Source of the DNA: a virus
Reading direction: 5' to 3' (one strand)
Virus record (IMG/VR): IMGVR_UViG_3300028104_000061
Span: 1-42,399 of that record
DNA length: 42,399 bases
The stretch's first letter is position 1; each line of letters starts with the position of its first letter. This document shows, in pieces, positions 6,342-14,140 of this stretch. The notes beneath the pieces were generated by a model. The model saw only the letters and a list, made by a program, of their open reading frames with translations. It was not told the DNA's origin and searched no databases. A program made the position numbers and the translations under genes.

Positions 6342-7857
6342 GCGGCCAGTCTAAACCTTCACCGAGTACCACAGCGTGGTCACCTGGGACCGCCTGGCCT
6401 GTCTCTCTCGTCGGGACGATGAGCTGGATCTCCACGAGTCCCTCCGTGACGGTGATGCGTTCGACCAGCTCGGCGAGCACGGCGCCGCGAGCGTCATGCG
6501 ACAGGACGGGCAGGTGCGCACGCAGCTCGGCGGCGGCCTGCTCCAGGTCCGCCATCCGCGCCCGGTGCGCGACCCGCGACCGGATCTCGATGAGCTCGTC
6601 GTCGATGAGTTTCCGGGCCTTGGCAGATCGCTCGAGCTCGGCCCGCGTTCCGGCGGCATCCCAGATGCCCTGCCGGAAGCCATCGCGCACACGCGCGTCC
6701 TCGGCGTCCAGCTCCGCGAGGCGCCGCTCCAGCTGGGCGATCCGCAGCTCCGGCTGATCGGTGTCATGGCCTTGGGCCTCGACCGCGGCGAGCGCGGTCA
6801 CCGGATCCTGCAGGAAGGCCTCCACGACCGACCAGACGATCCCCTCTAGGCGCTTGGCGGTCCAGCCCTTGTTCGCGCAGTCGCGCAGTCGCTTGGGGTG
6901 GTGCCAGACGCCGCAGCGGTAGATGCGCTGGGACGAGGCATAGCCGGCCACGTAGCGCCGCCCGCACTTCCCGCAGACGACAAGGCCACGCAGGATGTTG
7001 AGCGGTCCGTCCGCGCGCTTGCGGGTGGCGATGTTGCGGCTGATCTGCAGCCGATGGGCCTGCTGCTCGGCCGGCGTGAAGATCGCGGGCACCGGGACCA
7101 CCACCTCGCTGCCATCCCAGGCGTGGTAGACCCACTCGCCGGCGTAGAGGCGGTCGGTCAGCACCTTCCGTACCTGGTCGGGGTACCAGGTGTTGGGCAG
7201 GCGCCGCGAGCCCTTGCGCACGATGCCGAGCGTGTCGTAGCGAGTACCCACGCCGTGGAGGCTGAGCCGCTCGGCGATGCGCCCGGGCGTGATGCCCTCG
7301 AGCAGCCACTCGCTCATGCGCCGGCACCAGGCCACCTCGTCGGGCACGAGCACGTAGCGGCCGTCCTCGAGGGCGAAGCCGAAGGCGGCGATGCCGCCGT
7401 TCTTGCGGCCCTCGACCGCGGCGCGGTGCTTGGCGCCCCGCCGCGCGCGCTCGCCGATGCGCCGGCGCTCGATCTTGGCGAAGGCGGCGAACATCGCGAA
7501 CAGGGCGTCGCCCTCGGCGGTGTCCTCGAAGCGGGCGCCGGTCTTGGCCACGTAGAGGGCGACGCCGCGCCCGATGACCTCGCGATAGACGACCTGGTAA
7601 AGATCGGCCTGATCACGGCTCAGGCGGTCGATGTCGTAGACGACGAGGGCCTCGTGTAGGCCCGCGGCGAGGGCCTGGCGGAGCCTCGACATCGCCGGGC
7701 GCTCGAGCGTCCCGCCGTGGAAGCCGTCGTCGGCGTAGCGTTCGATGGTGCCTTCCAGGCGCAGCGCGAAGGCCTCCAGCGCGGCGACCTGCGAGTCGAT
7801 CGTCTGCTCGCGCTCCTGGCGCTCCGACGAGACTCTGGCGTAGAGCGCGATACTCAC
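6028..7857 (-). CDS. Large serine recombinase 1, with an abnormal C-terminal read-through
   Basis: 609 residues from GTG 7857 (GTGA overlap with the upstream gene). Catalytic Ser10 lies in LYARVSS, YDIDRLSRDQ at about 74-83 and FAAFAKIERRRIGERARRG at about 123-141. The recombinase domain is at about 150-280, the zinc ribbon at C295/C298 and C315/C327, and a coiled coil with leucines at about 370-450. Homology-like sequence ends near residue 488 (IVPTRETG). The remaining 120 residues are arginine-rich and are simply the other frame of recombinase 2. The natural stop therefore seems to have been lost, or the two genes were fused by an insertion or deletion near 6342-6400. The protein may still be active, since its domains are complete. 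Confidence 0.8.
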   Translation of the reverse strand: MSIALYARVSSERQEREQTIDSQVAALEAFALRLEGTIERYADDGFHGGTLERPAMSRLRQALAAGLHEALVVYDIDRLSRDQADLYQVVYREVIGRGVALYVAKTGARFEDTAEGDALFAMFAAFAKIERRRIGERARRGAKHRAAVEGRKNGGIAAFGFALEDGRYVLVPDEVAWCRRMSEWLLEGITPGRIAERLSLHGVGTRYDTLGIVRKGSRRLPNTWYPDQVRKVLTDRLYAGEWVYHAWDGSEVVVPVPAIFTPAEQQAHRLQISRNIATRKRADGPLNILRGLVVCGKCGRRYVAGYASSQRIYRCGVWHHPKRLRDCANKGWTAKRLEGIVWSVVEAFLQDPVTALAAVEAQGHDTDQPELRIAQLERRLAELDAEDARVRDGFRQGIWDAAGTRAELERSAKARKLIDDELIEIRSRVAHRARMADLEQAAAELRAHLPVLSHDARGAVLAELVERITVTEGLVEIQLIVPTRETGQAVPGDHAVVLGEGLDWPHDQAARRLHPQVEGHQRSARELGRAGARGPRTRGAPRGQRRAPGAPIRLVEIGPSRQDASTRRLHALEVNDQRGQGLSAVRLLPLATWPVGLRTEQPIRRLRGA

Positions 7858-8033
7858 GCCGCCCGCCTCGCCTGGCCTTCACGGTCGGCGGCGATGATGG
7901 CCGCGACCCGAGCGAGGCGCTGCTGCCCGTCGCTCCGCTCGACCGCCGTCACCTTGACCTCCGTCGCCTGCCTTCCCCCGACCGGGGGCTGGGCATGTTC
8001 CCTCGGGGCGCGGGAGACATCAAGGTCCCTCAT
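7854..8033 (-). CDS. Small hypothetical protein
   Basis: 59 residues from ATG 8033 (MRDLDVSRAPREH), coupled by ATGA to the nuclease upstream and by GTGA to recombinase 1 downstream. The C-terminal half (RLARVAAIIAADREGQARRAA) is helical. Longer readings to 8213 are frame shadows of the nuclease gene. Its place immediately upstream of a recombinase gene would suit a regulator or directionality factor, but no motif supports that. Confidence 0.5.
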   Translation of the reverse strand: MRDLDVSRAPREHAQPPVGGRQATEVKVTAVERSDGQQRLARVAAIIAADREGQARRAA

Positions 8034-8368
8034 CGGACCCCTCCGACCTCGCCATGCAGGTCGCGGAAGTCGCCGAGTTCCATAACGACGAGGGCCCGCC
8101 GGCGGTATCCCGGGCCTGGGGCGTCGCCAACGATGAGGACGGGTAAGCGCCCGCCTGTGCGAGGGATGGCGCGCAGCCAGCGGTCGAGGCGTTCCGGGTA
8201 GGCGAGACCGCACTTGGCCTGGATCGCCAGAAGCGGGGTCAGGACATCCGCCGGGGCACCGTACTGGCCGACACGCCGACCGGCGAGCTCGGCCGCAAGA
8301 GTGCGTTCCCAGTCATTCCCGCGCCGGCGGTTAGAACGTCCGCGACGGCTGCGCTCGGGATCGATCAC
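8030..8368 (-). CDS. Small PD-(D/E)XK-type nuclease, Holliday-junction-resolvase-like
   Basis: 112 residues. After a basic N-terminus it reads GNDWERTLAAEL, then GAPADVLTPLLAIQAKCG. Glu21, Asp41 and Gln50-x-Lys52 fit the E...D...(E/Q)xK active-site layout of Hjc-like and other small phage nucleases of the restriction-endonuclease fold. The LGDFRDLHGE end is typical of phage versions. It lies in the recombination-replication block, coupled by ATGA to the RecB/Cas4-like exonuclease upstream, so a role in processing replication or recombination intermediates is reasonable. The fold call rests on motif spacing only. Confidence 0.6.
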   Translation of the reverse strand: MIDPERSRRGRSNRRRGNDWERTLAAELAGRRVGQYGAPADVLTPLLAIQAKCGLAYPERLDRWLRAIPRTGGRLPVLIVGDAPGPGYRRRALVVMELGDFRDLHGEVGGVR

Positions 8369-9186
8369 GCCGCCGCCTCCCGCCCGGTCCGGCTCGCGAC
8401 GGTGAACGAGTCAGCGGTGCCGTGACCTGCCGTCCAGGTGGCGAACGAGAGCAGGCCACGGAAGGCCGACCACGTTGCCGGGTCTGGCCGCACGGCGCGG
8501 AACTCCCAGTGGTCGTCGGCGAGGTGGAGGACGCCCATGCCCTCGACCTGGCGAAGCAGGGCGGTCAGCCGCTCGTCGACGACGTCGTCGGCACCGACGA
8601 ACTCGGCCATCGTGTAGGCGATCAGCTGCAAGGCATGATCGCTGTAGACGCCCTTGCCGGTCTTGTGGTCGACGACCCAGATCGAGCCGTCGCGGAAGCG
8701 GACCAGCGCATCGCAGCTCCCGGCGTATCCGAGCCCGAGGTGGAACACCTGGAACTCCGAGCCGAGGATCTCGGCGCCCGAGACGGCCAGCCAGTCGAGG
8801 TACTGGCGCAGCCTCGGCGCAACCTCGGGCGGCACCTTGAGCGGCGACTTGCCAGCTGCGGCCGCGTCGTGGACGGCCGTGCCGAGGTCGGCCGCTCGGT
8901 CGCGCTCGGCAGTCGCCGCCGTTCGCAGCTCGTGGCGCACGAGCTTCAGCTGCGCGGGGTCGCCGCCCGCGAGGCGCTCCGTCAGCGCCGGCCAGTTGTC
9001 GATGGCATGGCTGATGACCTGGTTGATCGTCCACTGGTGCAGCCCGTGAGGCAGACCGGCCATGCGCCGGATGCTGGTCACCGACGGCAGGTCGCGACCC
9101 TGCCAGCGGTAGAAGCGCAGGCCCGACTCGGGGTCGGTCCAGGCGTTCTTCGGGCCCGGCGCGACGGTGATGCGCGGCGCCGTCAT
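8365..9186 (-). CDS. RecB/Cas4-like PD-(D/E)XK exonuclease
   Basis: 273 residues. The order of motifs matches the phage Cas4/RecB-type exonuclease family: His106 in LGTAVHDAA, Glu144 in GSEFQVF, Asp159 in YAGSCDALV, Asp173-x-Lys175 in VVDHKTGK, and Gln187...Tyr191 in LQLIAYTMAEF. The reaction expected is ATP-independent resection of double-stranded DNA ends for recombination or replication. I saw no four-cysteine iron-sulphur cluster set. It is embedded in the replication block between the ACGACTGG-bearing gene and the small nuclease and is ATGA-coupled to both. The family is confident; the exact substrate is not known. Confidence 0.8.
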   Translation of the reverse strand: MTAPRITVAPGPKNAWTDPESGLRFYRWQGRDLPSVTSIRRMAGLPHGLHQWTINQVISHAIDNWPALTERLAGGDPAQLKLVRHELRTAATAERDRAADLGTAVHDAAAAGKSPLKVPPEVAPRLRQYLDWLAVSGAEILGSEFQVFHLGLGYAGSCDALVRFRDGSIWVVDHKTGKGVYSDHALQLIAYTMAEFVGADDVVDERLTALLRQVEGMGVLHLADDHWEFRAVRPDPATWSAFRGLLSFATWTAGHGTADSFTVASRTGREAAA

Positions 9187-9833
9187 GCCGCACCCACCGC
9201 TGCGCTACACACCAGGCACACCGGGTCGCTGGCGACGTCGCGGTGGCTTGCCTGGTGGGCACGGAAGTCCCGGCACCAGGCACTGCCGTCCGACCGGAGG
9301 ATCGGAAGGGCGTCCTCGCGTGCCGGCGCGCGCGATACCGGGACGTGTACGACTGGGACGACTGGCTCTTCCCCGTCCAGTCGTACACAGTCATCCCCAG
9401 TCATAGTCGTACTGGACCGATTCGCGCGCGCGAGGACTGCCGGGCCGTCGTCCTCAGTCGTACCAGTCGTCTCGCCCTTCTGGACGACTGGACGACTGGT
9501 GCTGCCAGTCGTCTCGCCCTTCTGGACGACTGGACGACTGGCGCCATCAGGCAGTCGCCAGAGCGTCCGGCTGGGGAAGCCGACCCGCTCGATGCGCACC
9601 CGCAGCGCCCGCGCGGCTGCGTAAGTGTTGGCGCGCGAATGGCCGCGCGCGCGCATCGCATCCTGGACCGCCTTGGCCGCCAACGGCTCGGCGGCGAGCA
9701 CGTCGCGCAGCGCCTCTTCGGCATCGACGATCTGCTGGTGCTGCTCGCGGGTGCGCTCCATCAGGTCGCCGACCGACGTCTCAGAGGTGCCCAGCCAGGC
9801 GGCGCGGCTGACTGTCATCGCGAATCCCTCCAC
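9183..9833 (-). CDS. Replication-associated DNA-binding protein carrying intragenic iterons
   Basis: 216 residues as drawn; the start could also be ATG 9818 or ATG 9761, since the first bases overlap the prim-pol gene. The N-terminal half is a helical domain (EEALRDVLAAEPLAAKAVQDAMRARG and then a probable helix-turn-helix through GHSRANTYAAARALRVRIERVGF), like the DNA-binding tails often found after RepA/prim-pol helicases. The middle holds two identical 12-residue blocks (SRPVVQKGETTG). They are the translation of a 42-base tandem DNA repeat packed with ACGACTGG octamers. The C-terminus has CRDFRAHQASH and CLVC, a possible zinc site. It resembles lambda O in gene logic: an initiator whose own gene contains the origin repeats (inference). 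Confidence 0.55.
   Translation of the reverse strand: MEGFAMTVSRAAWLGTSETSVGDLMERTREQHQQIVDAEEALRDVLAAEPLAAKAVQDAMRARGHSRANTYAAARALRVRIERVGFPSRTLWRLPDGASRPVVQKGETTGSTSRPVVQKGETTGTTEDDGPAVLARANRSSTTMTGDDCVRLDGEEPVVPVVHVPVSRAPAREDALPILRSDGSAWCRDFRAHQASHRDVASDPVCLVCSAAVGAA
9349..9541. repeat. Nine ACGACTGG octamers, including a 42-base tandem repeat (possible intragenic replication origin)
   Basis: Exact ACGACTGG lies at 9349, 9358, 9484, 9492, 9526 and 9534 on the plus strand, and its complement CCAGTCGT at 9377, 9463 and 9505. Near-copies occur around 9397-9415. A perfect 37-base direct repeat (9463-9499 and 9505-9541, period 42) contains three octamers per unit: one inverted and two adjacent direct. 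All lie inside the coding frame of the replication-associated gene. The density and both orientations suggest iteron-type protein-binding sites. Confidence 0.75.
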
Positions 9834-11381
9834 CGGGGGCGCTCTCGATGAGCAGCCGGAGGGACGGAGGCTTGGCCTCGTAGTTGGTCTTGACCACGCC
9901 GAACACGCGCGCCCGGTCGTCGTCCGACTCCACGTCGGTCGCGATCGCGAGCACCATCCGCGCGGCGCCCGCCAAGCCGCCCAACGAACCAGCGCCGCGG
10001 TTGAGCGCTGACTGGCCGATGCCCTTGTTGAAGTGGCGGATGACCAGCAGCGCGCAGCCCATCTCGCGGGCGAGCTCGGCGAGCGGCGTCATCAGGGCAC
10101 CGCGCACTTCGTTGTCGCTGATCGCGCGCACCTTGCCCTCGAGGTAGCTCATCAGCGGGTCGAGCAGGACCAGGCGCGGGCGGGTCTCCTCGAGCAGCTC
10201 GCGGAAGCGGGGCAGGTCGCGCGGAAAGAGCAGGTCGGCCGCCACGAACATGACCCGTCCGGCATCGCCACCGGCTGCCTCGATGCGCGGCCGCACCTGC
10301 GTGGCCGGGTCGTCCTCCTTGGTCACGTAGAGGACCGCGCCCGGCTCGCCGACCGGTGCGCCGTCCGGCCACTCGGCGCCGCGGGTCAGGCGAGCAATGA
10401 GGTCGGCGACGATTGTCGACTTGCCTTCGCCCGGGTTGCCGTCGAAGAGGGTGATCGCGCCGACCGGCAGGAAGCGGTGCCATAGCCAGCGCACGGCCTC
10501 TACGGCGACGTTGCCCAGGTTGAGCACCGGGATCGGTGATACGGCAGCGATGGCATCTTCGACCCGCCGACCACGCTGCGGTGGGCCCAGCCGCTCGGCG
10601 ATCTTGGCCATCGCCCGCTCGAAGTCGGCGCGCAGCTCGTCGACCGCCTTGGTCACCTCGAAACGCGGCGCCACCTCCGCTTGGACGAGGGCCCATAGCT
10701 CGTCGTCGCCGAGGCCGGCGCTGTAGCGCGAGGCGATGTAGTCGCGCATCGTGGCGTAGCGCCGACCCGAGGGGATCCGCTCCGGCAGCACGAAGCCGCC
10801 GCCGACCTTGATCAGCGACTCGGCCGCCAGGCGCCGCCGGCCGTGCGATGCGACGGCCGCCGCCACCCACGCCTCAGGCAGCGGCGCGATCGACCGTTCG
10901 GGAAGCGCGACGTATGGCCGCCCGGCGATCGATGATCCAGGTCCGACCAGGTAGCCGCGGCCGGGCCAGCGGACGGTGAAGCCGAACAGCTCGTCACCGG
11001 GCGGGATGTGGACGTCGGGCGGCCAACCGTAGAAGGCGTGGCGGCCGCCAGACGGCGTCGCCGTCGCCTTGGTCCGCGGCAGGGCGCCGTGCTGGTTGAT
11101 GAGCTCGGTCAGGCGCTCCTGCCACGGCCGCTCGCGACCGTCGCGGCCGTCGTCGAGGTCGAAGCCGAGCACCGGCTGTGCAGCGTCTTCGGGCCAGTCA
11201 TGCCGTAGTTGCCGGCCGAAGGCGCCGACAGCTGGGTGCGAACCCAGGCCGGGTCGCGCGCGGCGTTCTTGAAGCCGCGCTCGGTCACCGGCACCTTGCT
11301 GTCGACGCCCAGGGCGAAGACGGCGAAGCCCAGCTCGACCTGCTCGAGCGCCGCGGCAACAACCTCGGGCGAGGCGCCCAT
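9781..11381 (-). CDS. Prim-pol / AAA_25 helicase fusion, interrupted by a single-base frameshift
   Basis: The first 60-odd residues (ATG 11381; LGFAVFALGVDSKVP ... AGNYGMTGP) are the start of a bifunctional primase-polymerase domain. Reading then has to shift by -1 at GGG 11191-11193 (CCC on the coding strand) to continue with EDAAQPVLGFDLDDG, the catalytic DxD strand, and TPSGGRHAFY. Adding one C restores a seamless prim-pol domain. Downstream, counted from codon 11172, are Walker A GNPGEGKST (about 245-253), Walker B RLVLLDPL (about 333-340) and VIRHFNKG (about 377-384), the RepA/AAA_25 helicase. As written, the frame makes a broken primase and an intact helicase half starting at GTG 11172. 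It is either a homopolymer sequencing error or a real mutation. Confidence 0.8.
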
Positions 11382-11400
11382 CTCGAGTGGGGGAGGCCGA

Positions 11401-11907
11401 CTAGAAGGGGAGGTCTTGCTTTGGCTGCGCCTGCGCGAGCCGCTGGCGCAGCGTGTGTGCGCCGTTGACCTGCGGTGCCGCAGGCGGCGTGACGACCGCT
11501 GGCGTTGGCTGCGGCGGAACGGCAGCCGGCATGGCCGACACGTTCTCGACCTTCAGCCAACCGTCTTCGTCGCGGCGGATCGTGACCAGCGCCTGCCGGC
11601 CTACCAGGTCGGCAGCCTCGAAGGATTGTCCGACCGCCGGCGCTCGGCCGCCCAGGAGAGCGGTCAGGTAGCCGTACATCTTGGACTTCGGGCCAGACGC
11701 GACCGACGTGGACGCCCACACCAGGCACGCATCGTCGGGTGCGCCTTCGATGGCGAAGACCCAGTCGAGGAGGCTGAACTCTTCGCCCGTCCGTGAGTTG
11801 GTCGCCGGGCGGGGCCCCTCGATGGCGACGAGCGTCGCCTGATAGGCGCCGTCGGGACCACCGAACGCGCCCTCGCGCTTGCCTTGACTGACGGTGATGA
11901 GAGCCAC
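11401..11907 (-). CDS. SSB-like single-stranded-DNA-binding protein
   Basis: 168 residues from GTG 11907, chosen because GGAAGGG lies just upstream and the longer frame would run into the preceding gene. The body is a beta-rich domain (ALITVSQGKREGAF, AYQATLVAIEGPRP, WVFAIEGAP, QALVTIRRDEDGWLKVENV), compatible with an OB fold. A Pro/Ala-rich linker follows, and the protein ends QPKQDLPF. That end mimics the acidic DxPF tip by which bacterial SSB recruits partners. Its position beside prim-pol/helicase and exonuclease genes fits a replication role. The family is inferred from layout and tail, since the fold cannot be proven by eye. Confidence 0.55.
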   Translation of the reverse strand: MALITVSQGKREGAFGGPDGAYQATLVAIEGPRPATNSRTGEEFSLLDWVFAIEGAPDDACLVWASTSVASGPKSKMYGYLTALLGGRAPAVGQSFEAADLVGRQALVTIRRDEDGWLKVENVSAMPAAVPPQPTPAVVTPPAAPQVNGAHTLRQRLAQAQPKQDLPF

Positions 11908-11941
11908 GGGTTCGTTCCCTTCCTGCGTCTCCGCTGCGCTG

Positions 11942-12283
11942 CTATGCGGCGGTCGGCGGCTCATCCGCCGTCCGCGCTTGAGAGGAGATGGCGGCGCGCA
12001 CTCGCGACGCCGCCTGGAACCACGCCTCGCCGCGCGTCTGCAGCAGCAGACGGCGCGTCAGGCTGGTGGAGTGCCTGTCCGCCTGCGCGAACCAGCGCTG
12101 GCCCTCGGCCTCAAATGCGGCCGCGAGGGAGCCGAGATCTCGATCGCTGTCCTGGCCGGCTCGCCTGATGGCGTCCATGAGCAGGACCTCCGCCTGGCTG
12201 CGAGGGCGGCGGCGCTGGGCAAAGGCCAGCTCGCGCAGCCGCTCGTTGAGCTCGTCCGGGACGTAGACGGTGTAGTCACCCAC
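11942..12283 (-). CDS. Ribbon-helix-helix (Arc/CopG-like) DNA-binding protein
   Basis: 113 residues from GTG 12283. The opening MGDYTVYVPDELNERLRELA followed by RRPRSQAEVLLMDAIRRA is a clear ribbon-helix-helix domain: a beta strand with alternating residues, helix A, a basic turn and helix B. The remaining half is helical and possibly a dimer or effector region. It is first in the leftward replication operon and could be its regulator. No operator was identified with confidence. It may be a functional counterpart of a phage Arc/Mnt repressor, but the lysogeny repressor of this phage is not otherwise apparent. Confidence 0.65.
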   Translation of the reverse strand: MGDYTVYVPDELNERLRELAFAQRRRPRSQAEVLLMDAIRRAGQDSDRDLGSLAAAFEAEGQRWFAQADRHSTSLTRRLLLQTRGEAWFQAASRVRAAISSQARTADEPPTAA

Positions 12284-12389
12284 GGCAACGAGCGTGGACC
12301 AGAGGGAGCGGGCAGAAACAGGGGTGCAATCCGGTGTCTTATGGGCACTTATCTAGGTTTCGCACCGGTGCGATACCCACGCCCATCGC

Positions 12390-12893
12390 CTACGGCGGGG
12401 GCGGGCCGTAGCGGCGCAGGAGCTTGCGCAGGTGGTCGGGATCGATGCCCCGCTCGCCGTCGAGGCTGTCGAAGACGCGGGCGACCGAGCGGTACGTACA
12501 GGGCTGCGTCGAGCGCGAGCAGGCATCCCGGTAGCGGCCCCAGAAGAGCTCGGGTGTCCAGCCGGGTCGACCCGGTCGCCGCGGATGGCTCGTGATGGCT
12601 GACCGCGCACCTGGCGCCGCGACGCGCCCACCATCGATCGAGGTCCCGTCGTGCGCGGCAAGCTCCTCTACCGTCGGCGCGTGCGGCGAGAAGATGTTGT
12701 GCAGGTCGAGCCAGTCGATGCTCGAGGTGATGCGGTCGACGTACTCGCGGAACTCGTCCAAGTCGGGCTGGCGGTCCTGGCAATCCACGAACCGCAGGTA
12801 CAGGCCGCGCACGATGTGGTGATCGAGGTCCGGGCGGTCTTCTTCTACTTGGATGATGTCGGCGCGCATCAGCAGCGAGTCGAGCTTGCGCAC
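12390..12893 (-). CDS. Hypothetical protein with C-terminal helical domain
   Basis: 167 residues from GTG 12893 (ATG 12869 is an alternative). The N-terminal half is acidic (QVEEDRPDLDHHIVRG; WLDLHNIFSPHAP). A basic linker (ARSAITSHPRRPGRPG) leads to a C-terminal domain, WTPELFWGRYRDACSR ... VARVFDSLDGERGIDPDHLRKLLRRYG, that resembles a regulatory helix-turn-helix. It is the leftward partner of a divergent intergenic region (12894-13135), so it may regulate that region. Family not recognised. Confidence 0.5.
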   Translation of the reverse strand: MRKLDSLLMRADIIQVEEDRPDLDHHIVRGLYLRFVDCQDRQPDLDEFREYVDRITSSIDWLDLHNIFSPHAPTVEELAAHDGTSIDGGRVAAPGARSAITSHPRRPGRPGWTPELFWGRYRDACSRSTQPCTYRSVARVFDSLDGERGIDPDHLRKLLRRYGPPPP

Positions 12894-13122
12894 GGGAGGT
12901 TTTCCCCCTCCGGTTGCGTCCCCCTACAGTGATGCCCGGGGAGCCCGGGCCGGCCGTCGCGGGTAGACCGTCGAGCGATCCAGCATCCCAGATAGAACAG
13001 GCGTTCGATAGCCACCTATCCACGAACTTCGTCCACGAGAATGACGGCCGGTGTGGACAGGCCCGAGCGGGCGTGCGTAGCAGGAAGCGCACGACTCTCC
13101 CCACGCGCCACGGCGTAGCGCG

Positions 13123-13128
13123 TAATCT
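13123..13128 (+). promoter_or_regulatory. Possible -10 element of a leaderless start
   Basis: TAATCT lies seven bases before ATG 13136, which has no Shine-Dalgarno sequence. A -10 hexamer this close would make the transcript begin at or next to the start codon, as in leaderless mRNAs of many high-GC bacteria. The rest of the 242-base divergent gap (12894-13135) holds no gene. It contains loose DnaA-box-like sequences (CTATCCACG at 13016, TGTGGACAG at 13052) that I do not rely on. Confidence 0.3.
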
Positions 13129-13135
13129 CGGCGTT

Positions 13136-14140
13136 ATGGTTCAGCGCTTCCGGCCGCCGCTCGGTATGTCGCCGCTGCGCAAGACAGCGACGGGCTACGA
13201 GACCAAGATTGCGCTGCTACGCGACGAAGACGGCACCTTTGGCCGCGAGTGTCCTAACCCCGACTGCCGGAACTACTTCAAGCTCTACGAAGACGAGTTC
13301 CTGGCTGCTCCGGGCAGCCAGCTGACCTGCCCGGCCTGTGCCCACACGGGCGGGGTCGACGCCTTTGGCACCCTCGATCAGGTGCACCGCATTCAGGCCG
13401 GCCAGCGGCAGGCGGTGGAGGCTATGGCCCACGCCGCGATCGCCGACTTCCTGCGCGACATGGGCGGACGGACCGTCAAGGGCAAAGGCTTCAGCCTGAC
13501 CTACAACACCACCATCTCGCCGCCGCCTCCGACGCGGCCATTGCCCACCTACGAGGAGCGCGCCACGCTGCGCACGTTCCACTGTCCCAACGGCCACCGG
13601 GCAGTCATCTACGACCTCCTGGCCGCCTGCCCCTACTGCGGGCCGGATACACCGCCGCGCGCCATCTTCGACGATAACCTCGCCGCGACCCTTCGTCAGC
13701 TCGACGACGCCGACGCGATGTCGCCTGAGCGGATTGCCGGCGGTGCGCAGACGGCAGCCGTCGAGGACGCCCTGAAGCGGATCGTCGCGGCGCTCCAGAA
13801 CCTTGCCAAGCAACTCCACGCCCGGGCCGACGTCGTGCAGCCTGGGGACAACCCCTGGCAGAACGCCGAGCGGTTACGCAAGCAGTGGAAGAGGAGCTTC
13901 AAGGCCGACCCGCTGAGGGGCCTGGACGAAGAGACGGTCAAGGTAGTGAAGCTGATGTTTGCCCGCCGGCACGCGCTGGAGCACAACGGCGGCGTGGCCG
14001 ACGCGCGCTACATCAAAGAGACCGGCGAGGGCACGCTGAACAGACGCATCCGCGTCCGCTCGGCCTTCGTCCGTCAGGCCATCGAGGCCACACGGGCACT
14101 GGCCGATCAGCTACAGGCTTCGCTCTCCGGGCGTCCGTGA
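13136..14140 (+). CDS. Zinc-ribbon protein with a HEPN-like C-terminal domain
   Basis: 334 residues from ATG 13136. One zinc ribbon is built from C39/C44 and C65/C68 (ECPNPDC ... CPAC), and a second candidate from C150, H154, C165/C168 (CPNGH ... CPYC). The last 140 residues are all-helical and contain RRHALEHNGG. R278 and H283 form an Rx4H motif with a His after the Arg, the signature of HEPN-superfamily RNases; the RYIKETGEG continuation fits HEPN-like abortive or RNA-binding families. It is on the opposite strand from the phage operons and next to the DruA-NurA-HerA-methyltransferase block, so it may be cargo of the same island. The function is inferred from the motif only. Confidence 0.6.
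   Translation: MVQRFRPPLGMSPLRKTATGYETKIALLRDEDGTFGRECPNPDCRNYFKLYEDEFLAAPGSQLTCPACAHTGGVDAFGTLDQVHRIQAGQRQAVEAMAHAAIADFLRDMGGRTVKGKGFSLTYNTTISPPPPTRPLPTYEERATLRTFHCPNGHRAVIYDLLAACPYCGPDTPPRAIFDDNLAATLRQLDDADAMSPERIAGGAQTAAVEDALKRIVAALQNLAKQLHARADVVQPGDNPWQNAERLRKQWKRSFKADPLRGLDEETVKVVKLMFARRHALEHNGGVADARYIKETGEGTLNRRIRVRSAFVRQAIEATRALADQLQASLSGRP

Noticed and set aside
6368-6380. ACCAC-AGC-GTGGT dyad proposed as attP core
   Set aside because: Too short and unsupported without an integrated copy for comparison; kept only as a pointer in the recombinase finding.
9463-9541. Direct repeats considered as a CRISPR array
   Set aside because: Only two units of 37 bases with a 5-base gap, in frame within a gene; no spacer-sized unique sequences.
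13016-13060. DnaA-box-like sequences (CTATCCACG, TGTGGACAG)
   Set aside because: Each matches TTATNCACA at no more than seven of nine positions and there is no AT-rich unwinding region; the two repeat arrays are better origin candidates.
12914-13135. N-terminal extension of the HEPN-like gene
   Set aside because: The first 74 codons are low-quality sequence (PGEPGPAVAGRPSSD...) in the divergent promoter region; the conserved-looking protein begins at ATG 13136.
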